NCBI GenBank assembly: GCA_015847255.1
Contig: JADLZK010005838.1
Span: 248,001 to 312,000, forward strand
Source: Hyparrhenia diplandra
Taxonomy: Eukaryota > Streptophyta > Magnoliopsida > Poales > Poaceae
Length of the DNA: 64,000 nt
Direction of reading: 5' to 3'
Positions 44,163 to 59,760 of this stretch are shown here, piece after piece (the first letter of the stretch is position 1; each line of letters begins with the position of its first letter). A program made the position numbers and the translations under genes. The notes below the pieces were generated by a model. That model saw only the letters and a list, made by a program, of their open reading frames with translations, made no database searches and had not been told where the DNA came from.

Positions 44163-45549
44163 TTAAAACCTCTTGTTATTTTTCTTCAGATCCGAGTGAC
44201 TGTACCTCTTTGGGGTCAGTGATTGATATCTCTTTATTATCTCTTCCATATTTGATTTATTCCGAGCATGCTTTTGGAGAATGAAGAGACCGAGCTTTTG
44301 TTTCCGATGGTATATGAACCAAAGAAGACATGTGAAAAACAACCCAGCTGTAGCAGACATGGAACCAAAAAAAAAATTAAAACCATAGAATGAAACCCGA
44401 CCATGGAAATAAATATACACTACTATAGAAGTTTTCCATCTATGCATATGCAAGTTCTCGAGGATGCTATAATTTGTAATTTAATCTTCTCCCTAGAGTT
44501 CTCCTGTAATATCAGATATAAGATATCTGCAAAACTGATAAGAATACCAGTAGATCCTATTCTGTTATCACATAAGAGCACAGGGCTAACCTGCCACCTG
44601 AAACTTTAGATAGTAGTATAGTACGTATACCTAGCCAAATAAATAAATACTACCTCTGTCCTTGAATAAATTAATTCGTAGAGATGTCTTAAATCAAACA
44701 TTTCTTAGTTTGACCGGATTAATAGAAAAGAACACAAAGGCTTATGACACCAAATTAGTATTGTTATGCTACTACATAAAATGTGTTTTCATAAATATCT
44801 GTGGTTTTTCTATAAATGGGGCCAAACATAAAAAAATTGGCATCCAAGAATTGATTTTTATTCAGGGATGGAGGGAGTACCTATTAGAATTATTCTGATG
44901 TTGTGCCTCCTGTCTGCAATATATATTGATTCTAGTTAGCAACATCTCAATCACAATTAAAAATTATCCAATAATGACTGAGATAGCATTATTAGAGAAA
45001 CCAGTAGGGAAGTGATGACACAGTCTATTTTTTCTTAGCATTTTCGTTTTTTTAAAGGAGATATGTTTCTAAAATTAGTGTAATATAGTAGTGTTTCAAG
45101 TTTCAACTGTTTTATTAATGTAGTAAATTGGCTGTTGCAAAAGCTCTCATGTTGCATTCACTAACAAAGTGCCATAACCAAACCTGCTACGGAGTCATGT
45201 TTTTGTCTCCCTAGCAGGTATAGTTTTGTGGTATCCCCAAAGACCTTAAAAGACTACCATACAAGTTGGGAGCCATAAGTTTCTTAACAAAACCTTTTCT
45301 GTGACCAATATGTTAGTTAATGCAACATAAAATAGGTAGGCTGCCATATTCTGTACTTCACCTCAGGTCTGCCGGTGCTAGGGGCCATCAGATGAATGTA
45401 AATGTAAATGTAAACAATCTCAGATGTCCTACTGGCACGTTAACTGACTGTGACTTTGGTTTTCAATTAGACTCGAAGAATCTGACCTTCTGTACACTTA
45501 ATGCATAACTCAATTTATTTGATTGCAATAATCTCACATGTGAATTTAC
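44163..45549 (-). other. Gene 1 TM/juxtamembrane exon and intron 1
   Basis: The TM exon reads 'MSATAGLFFTCLLWFIYHRK', then 'RNKSNMEEIIKRYQSLTPKR', the family's usual membrane span and 'SLTPKRYSHSDLK' entry to the kinase. By comparison with gene 3 the exon should begin at 'GTTCC' (44366/44365), but the acceptor dinucleotide there is TG, not AG. The micro-exon equivalent ('WKTSIVV') lies at about 44405-44450. The rest is intron holding a MITE (44650-44877). Confidence 0.6.
44650..44877. mobile_element. Stowaway-like MITE in intron 1 of gene 1
   Basis: Left end 'ctacctctgtccttgaataa', right end 'ttcagggatggagggag' (inverted match), with TA on both sides (44648-44649 and 44878-44879). No coding capacity. 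Confidence 0.85.
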
Positions 45550-46198
45550 CAGATGGAGGCTGCCATGTCAAGAGGAAGCCATCGCTGATGAGTTGCTCAT
45601 AGCTGCTTGCATTCGCCTTGCCAAATGCCCTCCACACTGGCACAAGGGTAGTGCTACATCCCTCTACCGAGTACTGCTTGTAATTGCTCGAGTCATTGTA
45701 ATGTCCTCCAACATTAACAAGCAAGCTGCTGCCACATTTCGTCTTCACAAGCCCCCTATCAGGCTCTGGTGTCTTGGTGCACTTGTAGAAGATGAGGTTC
45801 AGATTGATGGGGCTGATCGAGAATGGAAGGCCGATTTTGGAAGAGGTGTTGGCAGTCAGAACATGGCAGCCCTTGGAGTTGGATCCGATGAAGTCCTCGA
45901 GCTTGTGGATATCAGCAATAAGCAAGGAGTTGTTGTTGTAGAAGATGTTGAGGATCTGGAATCTATACTTTTGCCGATAATAGCCGAGGTATGGAATGCT
46001 GTTGTTGCAGTGGACCTCGAAGCCCAGCTGACCACATTTTGTGTCTGTTGCCTGCTCCGGAACAAATCCAAATGGCTCTGAGATAGTCAGGTTGCCGCAT
46101 ATCTTGGGGGAGCAGCTAGCCTCTTGGTCATCTGCTGGTTCGACGGCTGCTACAGGTGAGAGAGCTAACCATAGTAAGGCCAAGCTAAACGGGGACAT

Positions 46199-47136
46199 CG
46201 GAGTGGAGGTGACAAATTGGGTGGAGGGCTGAGAGGCAGAGTTGAGAGATGTATACATGGTTGCAGCTAGTCGAACAGAGTAGATATGAAGAACTTGCAT
46301 TGTTGGTTGGCTGAGAAGTGGAGTGCCCGAAGGGCAAGTCTTGACTACAGAGCTGACACGACCTGAGCGGCTGAGCCATCATCATACTATGACTGGTCGT
46401 GTATACCTTTTGAACACAACAGTGTGGTCTTGGTTGGCAGGCCAGCTTAGTCCAATCACTGTCATCAGCGTCTAGTCCTTTGTATGCTTCGGAAATTAGA
46501 TTTTTTGTTTACTGCACCTGGTTCTGGTTGGGGTGACTCTGTGGCTGTACAGCCGGAACCAATTCCAGGAAGATGTTGACTGACTCTAGTCAGAGTACAT
46601 GGGAAGGATCCAGATTGTTAGTGATTGTGCATTACTGATTTCTGTGGGCGTTCTGGCAGTGGTAGACTTGTGACTCTTGATATTCACAGTCAGCTGCCGT
46701 GGGCGTCCTGGCAGTGCATGAGACTTCCAACACAAGAGCGCATGCCAATGTAAGTCTCACAAAATACTTGTATCATATTAGCCCCTTTTCAGTTTGATCT
46801 GATTTCCAACTTATCTAGAGTAATGGTATATATTCTTTATACATGTGTGGAACTTTGCATAATTTTTCTGTAGTTTTCAGGAGAATTTTTCTTAACTTCA
46901 GGCGGACTATGTCTGCAGATCTATCTTGTAAAACTGTGTCATGATAATAATTAACTAAGTTTAAAAGGACTAGTTATTATCACCATCTAAAGTCGTTTGC
47001 CTTTGGGAGTAATTTTGTGGTCCAGGCAACGGAAGCAAGATTTATGCTTGTTATTGGTCCATGTTATGTACATAGTTACCTGATAGTCTTAAATATCCAA
47101 CTTGATATGCTCTAGAGACTGTAAAAAAAAAAACTT
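46199..47136. other. Upstream region of gene 1 and spacer
   Basis: Would hold the promoter of gene 1. Repeated 'gtgggcgt(t/c)ctggcagtg' phrases occur near 46644 and 46698. No TATA box convincing enough to name. Confidence 0.4.
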
Positions 47137-47141
47137 GATAT

Positions 47142-48338
47142 TGTCGTGGTCGAATACCACGGTCACAGTAATCGACTGGCTAGTGTGTGCAACGATGGCC
47201 TAGCTCAAGAACAATGACACGGGGGTTTATACTGGTTCGGGGCAATCGAGCACCCTAGTCCAGTGTGTGGCACTATCAGAGCTCAAATTGCTCGTATCGG
47301 GGCGAATATAAGCAGGCGAGAGAAGGAGAGGAGCTCCCAAGTCTCTGTGTTGTGTGTATGATCGAGTGATTCGTGTGTGCGTTTTCTATGTGCAAGAGAG
47401 CGTGTCCCTTCCCGGTGGCCGAGCCCTCCCTTTTATAGTCTCAAGGGGAGCTCACAGGGTGTCACCGGGTTGAGGACTATTAAGTGGAAGAAAACCAAGT
47501 GGAGGGGGTAGAAGAGAAGAAATCTCCTGCCATGTCGGGCACGCTGGGCTGTCAGGCGTGCTCTTGCGGCCGCCGCCCTATCCCATGGCACGCCGACCGG
47601 TCGCCGTAGAGTGGGATAGGGGCGGCTCCATTTTCCAATACGCATACGCACGGGCGACGAGCTCTGAGCTCGTCGGTCGGTGTAGAGGGAGACAATGAGC
47701 TCGTCTCGCCGCCGCCGTACTCCCCGCGCCGCATCCGTCCGCCGCACGCCGGTGTCCACGGTCGAGGTCGTGAGGGCCGCCGCGCCTTAAATGCTTGTAC
47801 TTGGTGTCGCAGAAAATGTGTGGCCAGGAGAGCTCGACGGAGGGCTCGGCTTCGTCCGTCGAGGTCATTCTTGTCACGCAGTGGTTGTCTGTGCTTGGCG
47901 TCATTTGGCGTGACTCGACAATCCCACGCCGCGGCGCGGCCGCCGATGATCTCGCATAGGCGAGATCTGATCGAGTCGCGGGCGCCGTTCGCGTAGCTGC
48001 GAACCTGCGCCCTAATCATCGTGTCCCGGATTCTCCCGATCGTTCTTGGAGTGGGCGTCGGGGAGCTCGTTCGAGACGGAAAAGAGCTCGCCGCCGAGGC
48101 CGAGCTCTTGGTACCGCCGCGCTCCTCCGGAGCTCGTTCGAGACGGAAGTTTCCTCCCCGGGCGAGCTCCGCTCGCCGTGGGTCCCGCAATCCCCGGGAG
48201 CTCGTTCGTGGGCGGCGGTATTTTCGCCGAGCTAGACGCCGAACGCGGGGAAGATCCCTCGTTCGTGGTTGAGTTTGATCTCCTCTCCGCACGCCTTATT
48301 TGATGGATTGATTTCGCGTGGAATATTAGTATCCCACA
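47142..48338 (-). mobile_element. Solo LTR of a Ty3/gypsy-like element
   Basis: Ends are TG...CA ('tgtcgtggtc' left, 'tatcccaca' right). A perfect 5-bp target duplication 'gatat' flanks it at 47137-47141 and 48339-48343. No primer-binding site, polypurine tract or coding region accompanies it, so it is a solo LTR left by recombination. Orientation is minus: on that strand a TATAAAA box (47431-47437) precedes a 'gggctcggccacc' leader and the stretch with 'gaaccagtataaac'. The right half is GC-rich with repeated 'ggagctcgttcgagacgg' (48058 and 48131). Confidence 0.85.
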
Positions 48339-48475
48339 GATATGCTCTAGTGGCATATATATCAATCCTTAAATTATTATAGGAGCACTATGATGACTAA
48401 TTTGATACTGGTATTGAGAACTTGGGTAGTGGTGTGCTAGAGATAAGTAAAAGCTTCAATACATTATACATAGTT

Positions 48476-49283
48476 GGAACGTATCCTATGCACACCAGCC
48501 TTATGTGCACACGTGCACACTAGCGATCTGGGCCGGAGATCTCCCATCCGGTGGCCAGCAGCGAGAGTGGTCATTTTTGCGGAAAACCGCCCGCCGTGCC
48601 TTGGACTTTTTCCAAAAAACCCCCGCACGATCTGATGCAAGGGTCCTAATCCCGTCACGCAGCCAGGGACCCGATCGGACGCCGCCGCCCCCGAAATGCT
48701 GCCGTCGAACAGCAACCCGTGCAGTGCAGATCGTGCGTGAGGCCGGACCTCCTGGCGCCGGTCGCCAGGCCGGACCTCCTATCGCCGGGTCCCAAGGTCG
48801 CCGGGTCCCAAGGTGCAGATCGTGCACGCGAGAACCTCCTGTCGCCGGTTCCCAAGGTGCAGATCGTGCACGCTCACCTCGACGAGCACTGGACCTGATG
48901 TACGTCGCCTTAATTTGATGCAACTCCATTTATTTGTCAAATCAATTAGTACGTGTCAAATCATGTCCCTATAACGCTTGCCACATGATGGAACTCCATT
49001 TATTTCTTTTGTTAATTTGATTTTAATTGAACAATGCAATGCAGGCCGTAATTTGATATTTCTTCGAGCGATGGGTTCCTGGTTCCGCTTCGAGCGATGG
49101 AGGCATCCTGGATCCGGCTGCGTGTGTGGGGGAGGGTGCGAAGTGCAAAAAGACCAAGGCCCGGCGGGCGGTTTTCTGCAAAATTGCCCACTCTCGCTGA
49201 TGGCCACTGGATGGATGATGGACGTCCCAGATCGTTAGTGTACACGTGTGCATATAAGTTTGGTGTGCACAGGATACGTTCCC
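48476..49283. mobile_element. Mutator-like non-autonomous element, possible Pack-MULE
   Basis: Terminal inverted repeats of about 140 bp: left 'ggaacgtatcctatgcacac', right 'gtgtgcacaggatacgttcc' when read as given, and the match continues inward. A near-perfect 9-bp duplication flanks it ('tacatagtt' at 48467-48475; 'tacatggtt' at 49284-49292). The interior is GC-rich (48640-48900) with repeats of 'ggtcgccgggtcccaagg' type, then AT-rich with an intron-like 'caatgcag'. This composition fits captured host sequence, but I could not identify a source gene. Confidence 0.8.
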
Positions 49284-49292
49284 TACATGGTT

Positions 49293-49930
49293 ATGGTCGG
49301 TTTGCCCAGGATCAATGGCACTTCACTAATTCGACAACTTTTGACAAAAGATGTACTGGTACATAATTACATTCATTCACCTATTCACAGTTTTAGGAGA
49401 GACTATATTTTTTTTTTCGGTAGTGGGAAAGTATCATGTTTCACATACGTTCTTATTTTGAGGAAACGAATTAATAGTTTGTTTCTTCAACCACCTCAAA
49501 ACTTGCATTAGTTTATAGTAATGAAGAAAAACAAAAGTGCCTAGATTGGCGTCATTGAGCGCCAAAAAAAAAAAAAAACAGAGAGCATTTTAACCTTGGC
49601 GGCCTGGTTATACATACACACCTTCTACCGTTGCTCTCAGTAGAATAGGACATGATTTTTTTTAACGAAAATACGCATGAGAGCTGTGTATCATTGCATT
49701 TAAGGAGAAAGAGTTTACTTTTTACAGGAGAAGGCGGCTTGGACGCTGACAGGATTTAGGATACACCAATGCCAAATTAGCATACTCTACAATGTACATT
49801 GCTTAGATTAGTCTCGTGAGATAAGGGACTCTTAAATGACCAAGGCAGAAAGAATATTGTTTTGCACCATGTACTACCCTCATAGAATGTTGTTTCTATT
49901 TTTAAGGCACAAAGCAAGGGAGGTTGTAGG
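49293..49930. other. Spacer downstream of gene 2
   Basis: No gene. A run of 16 A at about 49564 and other low-complexity sequence. Confidence 0.4.
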
Positions 49931-50072
49931 CTAAGAAAAACCAGGCTTAGGCTTAATAAGTGGTTTCACTATCATCCTTGCACCAGGCTGTCCACAACCT
50001 GAAGGCACCTTTGCGTTACTAGGGTTTGTAGCACTTGCATTTTCTACACTCAAATTGTGAGCTGAATCTTCG
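49931..50072 (-). other. Gene 2 last exon (C-terminal tail)
   Basis: Acceptor 'tctttgcag' then 'cgaagattcagctcac'. Joined to the donor at 50149 ('aataat' / GTAAGATA) it continues in frame as EDSAHNLSVENASATNPSN and stops at 49931. The same tail exon start occurs in gene 3 (59760), which supports the splice model over the alternative of ending at the TAA just after the kinase. Confidence 0.75.
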
Positions 50073-51211
50073 CTGCAAAGAGAGAAACATGTGAAGGTCA
50101 ATACTTTAATTTTGAAGTTTTACAACAAATGTGCATTGCAGTATCTTACATTATTTGACCTAAGTTTTGCTTTGGTGGCATGTCTAATTCATCTAATCTC
50201 CTTCCAAACATATCCAAAACGTTTGTTATTGTAGGACGATGCACAGGTAATAGTTGTATGCACCATAAACCAATTAAGGACATCTTCTTTGCCATTTCCT
50301 CATTCACTTCCGATTTCACATGTTTGTAATCCATCATCTTGAGCAAAGTGGTCATAAATCCAATCTGGAAAATACATTTTACTGGAGTTCTCATCCATCG
50401 ATTCAACATTTTTCCGCCCTCCGACCATCTCTAGCAACATCATTCCGTAACCATAAACATCTGATTTTGTTGAGACAACTCCAAAAGTTGGATAGAGAAC
50501 TTCAGGGGCAATAAAGCCAATTGTTCCTCTGGGGTAAGTCACTGAAAGCCTACTCTCTTTTTTGTGCCGCACAATTTTGCTAGACCAAAGTCTGCAATCT
50601 TTGGGCAGAAATCTTTTGTCCGAAGGATGTTTTGTGGCTTGATATCGAAATGAACAATTCGTGTGTTGCAACTATGGTGCAAATATTCCAGCCCACGGGC
50701 AATTCCAATTGCAATTTTATACGTTTATCCCATCCTAAAATTCCTTTGGGGTTCTCTGAATAAATATACTTATCTAAAGAACCATTTGGCATGTATTCAT
50801 ATATAAGAGCTCGTTTTGAACCTTCCAAACAAAATCCAAGCAAGCTAACAATGTTAACATGGGATGTTCTGCTGATGCTCAAGACCTCATTCACAAAGTC
50901 CTCTCCATTTCCTTGTGATAGATGCAATAATTTAACAGCAACAAGATGACCGTTGTCTAGCCTTCCACTGAAAACTGTACCATAGCTACCTTTTCCAAGC
51001 TTATTACGAAACAAATATGTTATCTTTATAACCCTCGAGTAATCATATCTTTTCGGAGTAAGGGATCCGTGCAATGTGACCAAGTCTTCAATGTTCCTCT
51101 CCATGATGTTGGTACCAAGAACCCTTACTTTGTGACCCTTCTCACTCCATATCAATGCATAAGTAGCAATGCCACACACAAAAATCAAGAACGTAGCTGC
51201 TAACAAGAACC

Positions 51212-52588
51212 CTGAGATTGAAGAGTGTTATTTTGGATTTGGAAGCACAACAATGCCATTTTAGGTACTAAAGGGCACAATTAAGTAGTTATAAATATAA
51301 AGGGAGATCGATTCACAAAGACCAAAAATAGGAGATTGTAATCCCTTTGTTTTCCGTAGGGTTTTATAGAAGAGTTAGCGCTCTTCTCTAGTTCTCTTTG
51401 GAGCACCTATGCAAGGTTGTTCTCCATAGTGATCCTCATAAGAATCAAGCCCTTTCTATAAGTTCTCTGTTAAGCAAACTCCAAACTGAGCACAAGTCTC
51501 TAATCTTTTACAAAAGCACCTCCAAAGAAGACCAAAAAAAAAAAAAAGAATCACCACTAAACTATCTAGGTGTTGCATATCATGAATGAGTAACAAGACA
51601 AAAACCTTATTTAATCTAATCCAACATCAAGAAATGGATGGATGGACACAATGCAAACTTCTATCTACCAGTGTTGGTTCTAGAAATGGAGCAAAGAGGG
51701 CGCTATGTAACCATAGATAAACTAATCATCTTACTAATTTTAAACTTCGAACAAACTAAATGATATCATAGACGTGGTAAACAAGGCAACAAACAATATA
51801 AATTATTTTGGGTGACAAGTGCCAAGAAGAGAGACACCTTAGTTATTTCTTGGTTGTCTCTCTAAATCGATTTTGAGAGGCACTTATTTCTTGGCTGTCT
51901 TTGTAAATAAAGGGAACGACTAGAAAAATCACCATGTGTTTTTAGAGATGTGTACAATCCGTGATTGCCTTTGTAAAACAAACGATTTTCCTTCTAAAAT
52001 TAGTTTTGTAGTACTGTACTTACCTTTATGATGTTTGTTTGTCATTGTAAAAATTTATTCTTCTTAATGGATTACGTGTTCGACACCTCTCTAAAACCAA
52101 ATGTTTGAACTAAAGCGCCCAAGGAAACTAAGGTTTGTTTAGAGCACAGTATTGGCAGCTCGTGTGCTTTGATTTTTGGCATACCTATGATTATCTTCAT
52201 GGCCGTACCGTCGATACCTGCATTGGCATACGTTTTATTATTAACTAAGACTTCTGTATTGATTACTCAAGGAAACTGATGACATCGGAAATCTGTTCCA
52301 TTATAACTTTTCTAGAGACATAACCTTTGCTATACACATAGATATATACATTATAAGTTTGTGTATTATCTACCATAGATACTAGTGTGTTTTTCCGCAA
52401 AAAAATAAATAAATAGATATTAGTGTGTTTTTCTATATAACTAAATTAAAAGTTAGAGAAGTAGTATGACTTAACATGAAGTAAAAATAACTTATATTTT
52501 AGACAGAGAAGTATTATCCTCATTGCTAGCGCCAAGCGAGTCATGACTAGGAGCGTTCGAAGAAAAACTACACATCACTAGTTCTTAC
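51212..52588 (-). other. Gene 2 intron 1
   Basis: Bounded by a donor (GTAAGAACTAG, minus strand at 52588) and an acceptor ('caatctcag' before 51211). Contents are AT-rich with A-runs near 51540. I did not find the micro-exon equivalent with confidence. Confidence 0.6.
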
Positions 52589-52624
52589 CTTTGACGCGTG
52601 GTCGAAGCAGAGCAACTTCGTCGC

Positions 52625-52633
52625 GGCAGAAGC
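52625..52633. repeat. hAT target-site duplication, left copy
   Basis: 'ggcagaagc' is repeated at 57242-57250. hAT elements make 8-bp duplications; nine bases match here, so one may be a chance match or part of the terminus. Confidence 0.85.
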
Positions 52634-53329
52634 CGCGGTTTTTCTCCCGCTCGGTTTACGCGGTAAACCGCGGTTTGTCGAAAAAACCAGTCCGGTCGGT
52701 TACCGGACCGGCCGGTTTAAAAGAAGCCAAATTCAAAATGTAAAATTTGAAAAAATCGTTGAAAAAATTCGTAAAATAGTTCGTGATTTATAGAAGCCAA
52801 TGGTGTAAAATTTTTTCAAATTTGAGTTCGTTTGGTATAAAAAATTTGAATTGAAGTTTGAAAAAAAACGCGTCTTGCGCGGGCCGCCCCGTCAAGGCCC
52901 ATGAGGCCCATTGGCCTCCATGGCTGCGGATAAGGCGTGGGCAAGCGCTGGGGGGTCAAACGCGCCCCCGAAGCTTATCCGCCGCGTCCGCCCGCCGCCG
53001 TCGCCTTCCGCCAGCGGCCGGAGAAACCGGCCCGGAAAGCGGCGGTTTCGGGCGGGCAGAGCGGCTCACCGCGCCGCCGCCGCGCCGGTCCGGTGACCGG
53101 GCGGACGCTTTCGGTTTACCGAGCGGTTTCTCGATTTCCGACCAGGGAGCGCGGTTAGCCAGGGACCGGTTTTTTTTTTTTTTTTGATTTAGGTATATTG
53201 TATATATATATATTGTAGGTATATATTGTATGGATATTATATAGATATATTGTATATATATATTGTTGGTTTCTATTATATAAATATATATTGTTGGTGA
53301 CTTTGTGTTGTCCGTATGGTTTATGCGGG

Positions 53330-56890
<3,561 letters not shown>

Positions 56891-58073
56891 TTATTTGTAT
56901 GCCACCACATTTTGTTACCGTATTGACTTATGCTATTTATTTCCGCATTGTGTGCCACTTTTTACATCAAAATGTCCAAAGCAACTACCAAAAATTCCTT
57001 CAAAAATTTTTTTAAAAAACAAAACTTCCTGGCGGTTTGGAATTTATACCGCTCAAACCGGGCGGTATAAATTCCAAACCGCCCGGTTTACCGAATTTAT
57101 ACCGAACGCCGGCGCCGTTTGAATTCAGCTGAATTCAAACTTCAAACCGACCGGTAACCGTCCGGTTTACCGGTAACCGGACCGGTTTACCGAATCCGGA
57201 GGCCGGCGGTTACCGGAATCCGGTCGGTAATAAAAACCGTGGGCAGAAGCACTGAAACGATTGCTGGACGAACCGGCACTCTCCTCCGCTCCGTCTGCAC
57301 GCAGCGCAGTCTCCCCGCCGCCGTCCACTCCAAGAGGAACCCATCGCTGATCAACTCCTCGTAGCGATCAGGAGCCGGCTCCATTATTCCGTCATGGAAC
57401 TCGCGCACGGGCACGCTGACAAAGCTGCAGCTCGTCGGAACACCCGTCGGCCCGTCGCCGTCGGAGACGTAAGCTCCCATCGTGTGGTTACCACATGGCC
57501 GTGGCAGTCGACTCGTATGCTAGGAGGAACCTCGCAGTTGTAGACGAACGTGAGGTTCCTGTTCGCCTCGCTCACCTTGAGCGGGAGGCGGGACGAGAGG
57601 CCGGAGGAGACGTTGAAGTCCGGGACGTTGCACGTCTCGTCGCCGGCGAAGGTGGCCTCGCCGACGGACACCACAAGCGAGCTGTTGTCGTATAATATGT
57701 CTCGGACGCGGAACGGCCGGTGCTCCGTGAACGCCCTGTCGAGGTAGGCGCGGCGGCCGGCGTTGCACGTCAGGCGGAGCGCCGGGAAACCGCAGTACGG
57801 CGGATGCACGCCGCTGAGCGAGAACGGGTACGTGATGCTTAGGTTCCCGCATCTCGCCGGTGCGCAGGTTGCCGTGGTGTTGTCGTCGACGGTGGCTCTT
57901 GCTACGTGGAGGAGCAAGGAAGCTAGCGCGACTGCTTGCAGCAGTTCAAGGTCATGGCCATCGAAGGACACGGAAGGACCTGCTGCAGTGTGATGCCTGC
58001 TGGGCACGAAATGTCTAAAGGTTGCGTGTGCGAACCTGGACTGGCTTTTGTCACAGATTGTCAACCTTCCCAA

Positions 58074-59636
58074 TATGTGACTCCAAAAAAACTGGAAAAC
58101 AGTCTTCGACGACCAGTAAATAAACGATATTCACATTTTTCTTGCTGAATGAACGCGTGAAGCAGCGTTCTGCTACGACCATTACAGAGTTGTAAGTGCT
58201 GTCCGAGAAGGTTGACACTTAAACGCGGGATGCACCACACAACGTTACACTCCAAACAAATGAGTGATTTTTGGTGAAGTGTTGACTATTATGTGAAGTC
58301 TTTGAATCCACGCGTGGAATTTCTTCGACTGAAGAATATTAGGAACGGTCGATAAAATGTTCTGAAAACATACGGTTGTTAAGAGTTCAGACTCGAGCAC
58401 GCAATCGGGCATGGTTAGAAACCATATTGTAAAAGTTGGGCCGTGTATGCGCATAATTTCGGCCTTCCGGGGCGGAAGATTCACGGGCTTCAGGCCCGCA
58501 CGAGCTGCACGAGTTCAGGGATGAAACCTCGTAGATTTGGGCCGAATCTCATTTCATCCCGAGGTTCCGCCTTGAGTTGCGGCGGCGAACGCACGAACCA
58601 CCACTGCGACTGCGAGCCATCGTCCCACTACCACGCAATCGCAACTGTTGCCGTCGCATGAGCTGGGTCGCCGAACAACCTTCGTGCCCCGCGTCGGCGC
58701 GGGCTTGGTACTTCGGTCCCTGGCGGCAGACGTTTCGACTCCCGGCAGCGGCGGCGCGTATGGCACAAGGTCCCAACTCATGGGATGATTGGGGGTTGCC
58801 TGGACTCGCGTCTCGCGGCCGTGCAGGACTAGGCAAGCAGTGGCATCCACGAACTAATAAGTAAGTAGATTCGCGGCGTTGCTCTGATTTCCCCTGTTTC
58901 AGTTCTAGTACGTAAGCCGTAAGCGTCCATCAATCTGACTATGAGTTTGTGGAAACTGTGATCTGATTTGAATTGGAACCATTGACACAGTTTGATTGGG
59001 TGAAATTTATTTGTCTGGAGTGGATTCATTTATACGACCTTTAAAACGGGGGGTGTACAGCCGTAGGATTATTATTGCCGGACTTCAGATATGATGCACT
59101 GCTACCTGGATTGCCAGGACGGAGAATTTTGAAGGAACTAGTAATGCGATTTATATTCAGAAAGATGCACTTCGGCCATGTAATGTGATTTATATTCATT
59201 TGTCTCTCAGGAATAGTTTGATGCGGTTGGGAATAACCAAATTTGATTCCAAGCAAAATTATGCCTCTTTCCTGGCCATTGTACATGGATAACCATGTTT
59301 AGCTTCATCTTCTTATTTATTTATTATTCTTATTCTGAGGACCAGTATTGATGTGCACACTAGTACTTTATAAATTGCTAATACTGGGCTACCATGTATG
59401 GATAGTAGTAGTAATTTATCGGAAAAACTCCCTTTGGGTTTCCATATGTATACGTCCTATATGCAAGATACTATAATAAGATAGTAGCCTTTTTTCTTTT
59501 GAAAGCTATCATAGTACCTTCTGATTTGAACCCCATTAATATGCCTGGTTCGTAATCCATTACTCTAGAGTAGGTGGTCATTTCAGAAAGTTGATTACTC
59601 TCACAGGATGTTTATTCTCGACAATGTGGAGGGCCG
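58074..59636. other. Intergenic region between genes 2 and 3
   Basis: Upstream of gene 2 and downstream of gene 3. A GC-rich patch (58440-58860) has overlapping open frames on both strands, none recognisable. No transposon ends were identified. Confidence 0.4.
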
Positions 59637-59760
59637 TCATATGACATTTGAATTCACATGCTTTATCTCTTCAGCTTTCAGTCCTTCACTAGAACCTTGT
59701 GTTTCAGCAGAGGTGCTAGGACTCATGCTTTCTGTATTCAAATTGTAAACTGAATCTTCG
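59637..59760 (-). other. Gene 3 last exon (C-terminal tail)
   Basis: Acceptor 'cctttccag', then 'cgaagattcagtttac'. Joined to the donor at 59834 (GTAAGATG) it reads EDSVYNLNTESMSPSTSAE and stops with TGA at 59637. Same start as the gene 2 tail, diverged afterwards. Confidence 0.78.

Larger units (their letters stand above)
36427..46198 (-). pseudogene. LRK10-like receptor kinase gene 1, split by a LINE
   Basis: Minus strand. Exon 1 (45550-46198) encodes a signal peptide (MSPFSLALLWLALSPVAAV) and a cysteine-containing GUB_WAK-type ectodomain. A short exon and a TM/juxtamembrane part follow (about 44450-44163; 'LFFTCLLWFIYHRKQ'). The kinase runs 44160-43526 with a glycine loop GEGGYGTVFKG, catalytic 'IIHFDIKPHNILLD', DFG and APEV. 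It is cut by a LINE (36670-43525) in 'YFTDWIY' and resumes at 36669, ending 'MPPKPFLSCPLPQSHFTS' at 36427. HFD replaces HRD, so this is a non-RD kinase, usual for the LRK10-like family (cell-surface signalling, some members linked to rust resistance). An A-run deletion near 44158 also brings a TAA into the glycine-loop frame. Not functional. Confidence 0.88.

Noticed and set aside
45593..46081. Plus-strand open frame of 162 codons opposite the gene 1 ectodomain exon
   Set aside because: It is antisense to the recognisable GUB_WAK-type exon and matches nothing known.
47552..48292. Long minus-strand open frame (246 codons)
   Set aside because: It lies within a solo LTR with clear target duplications. 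The translation is arginine-rich, driven by GC content, and has no domain.
58577..58864. Possible small gene between receptor genes 2 and 3
   Set aside because: Open on both strands in GC-rich DNA, no domain, no splice or promoter context.
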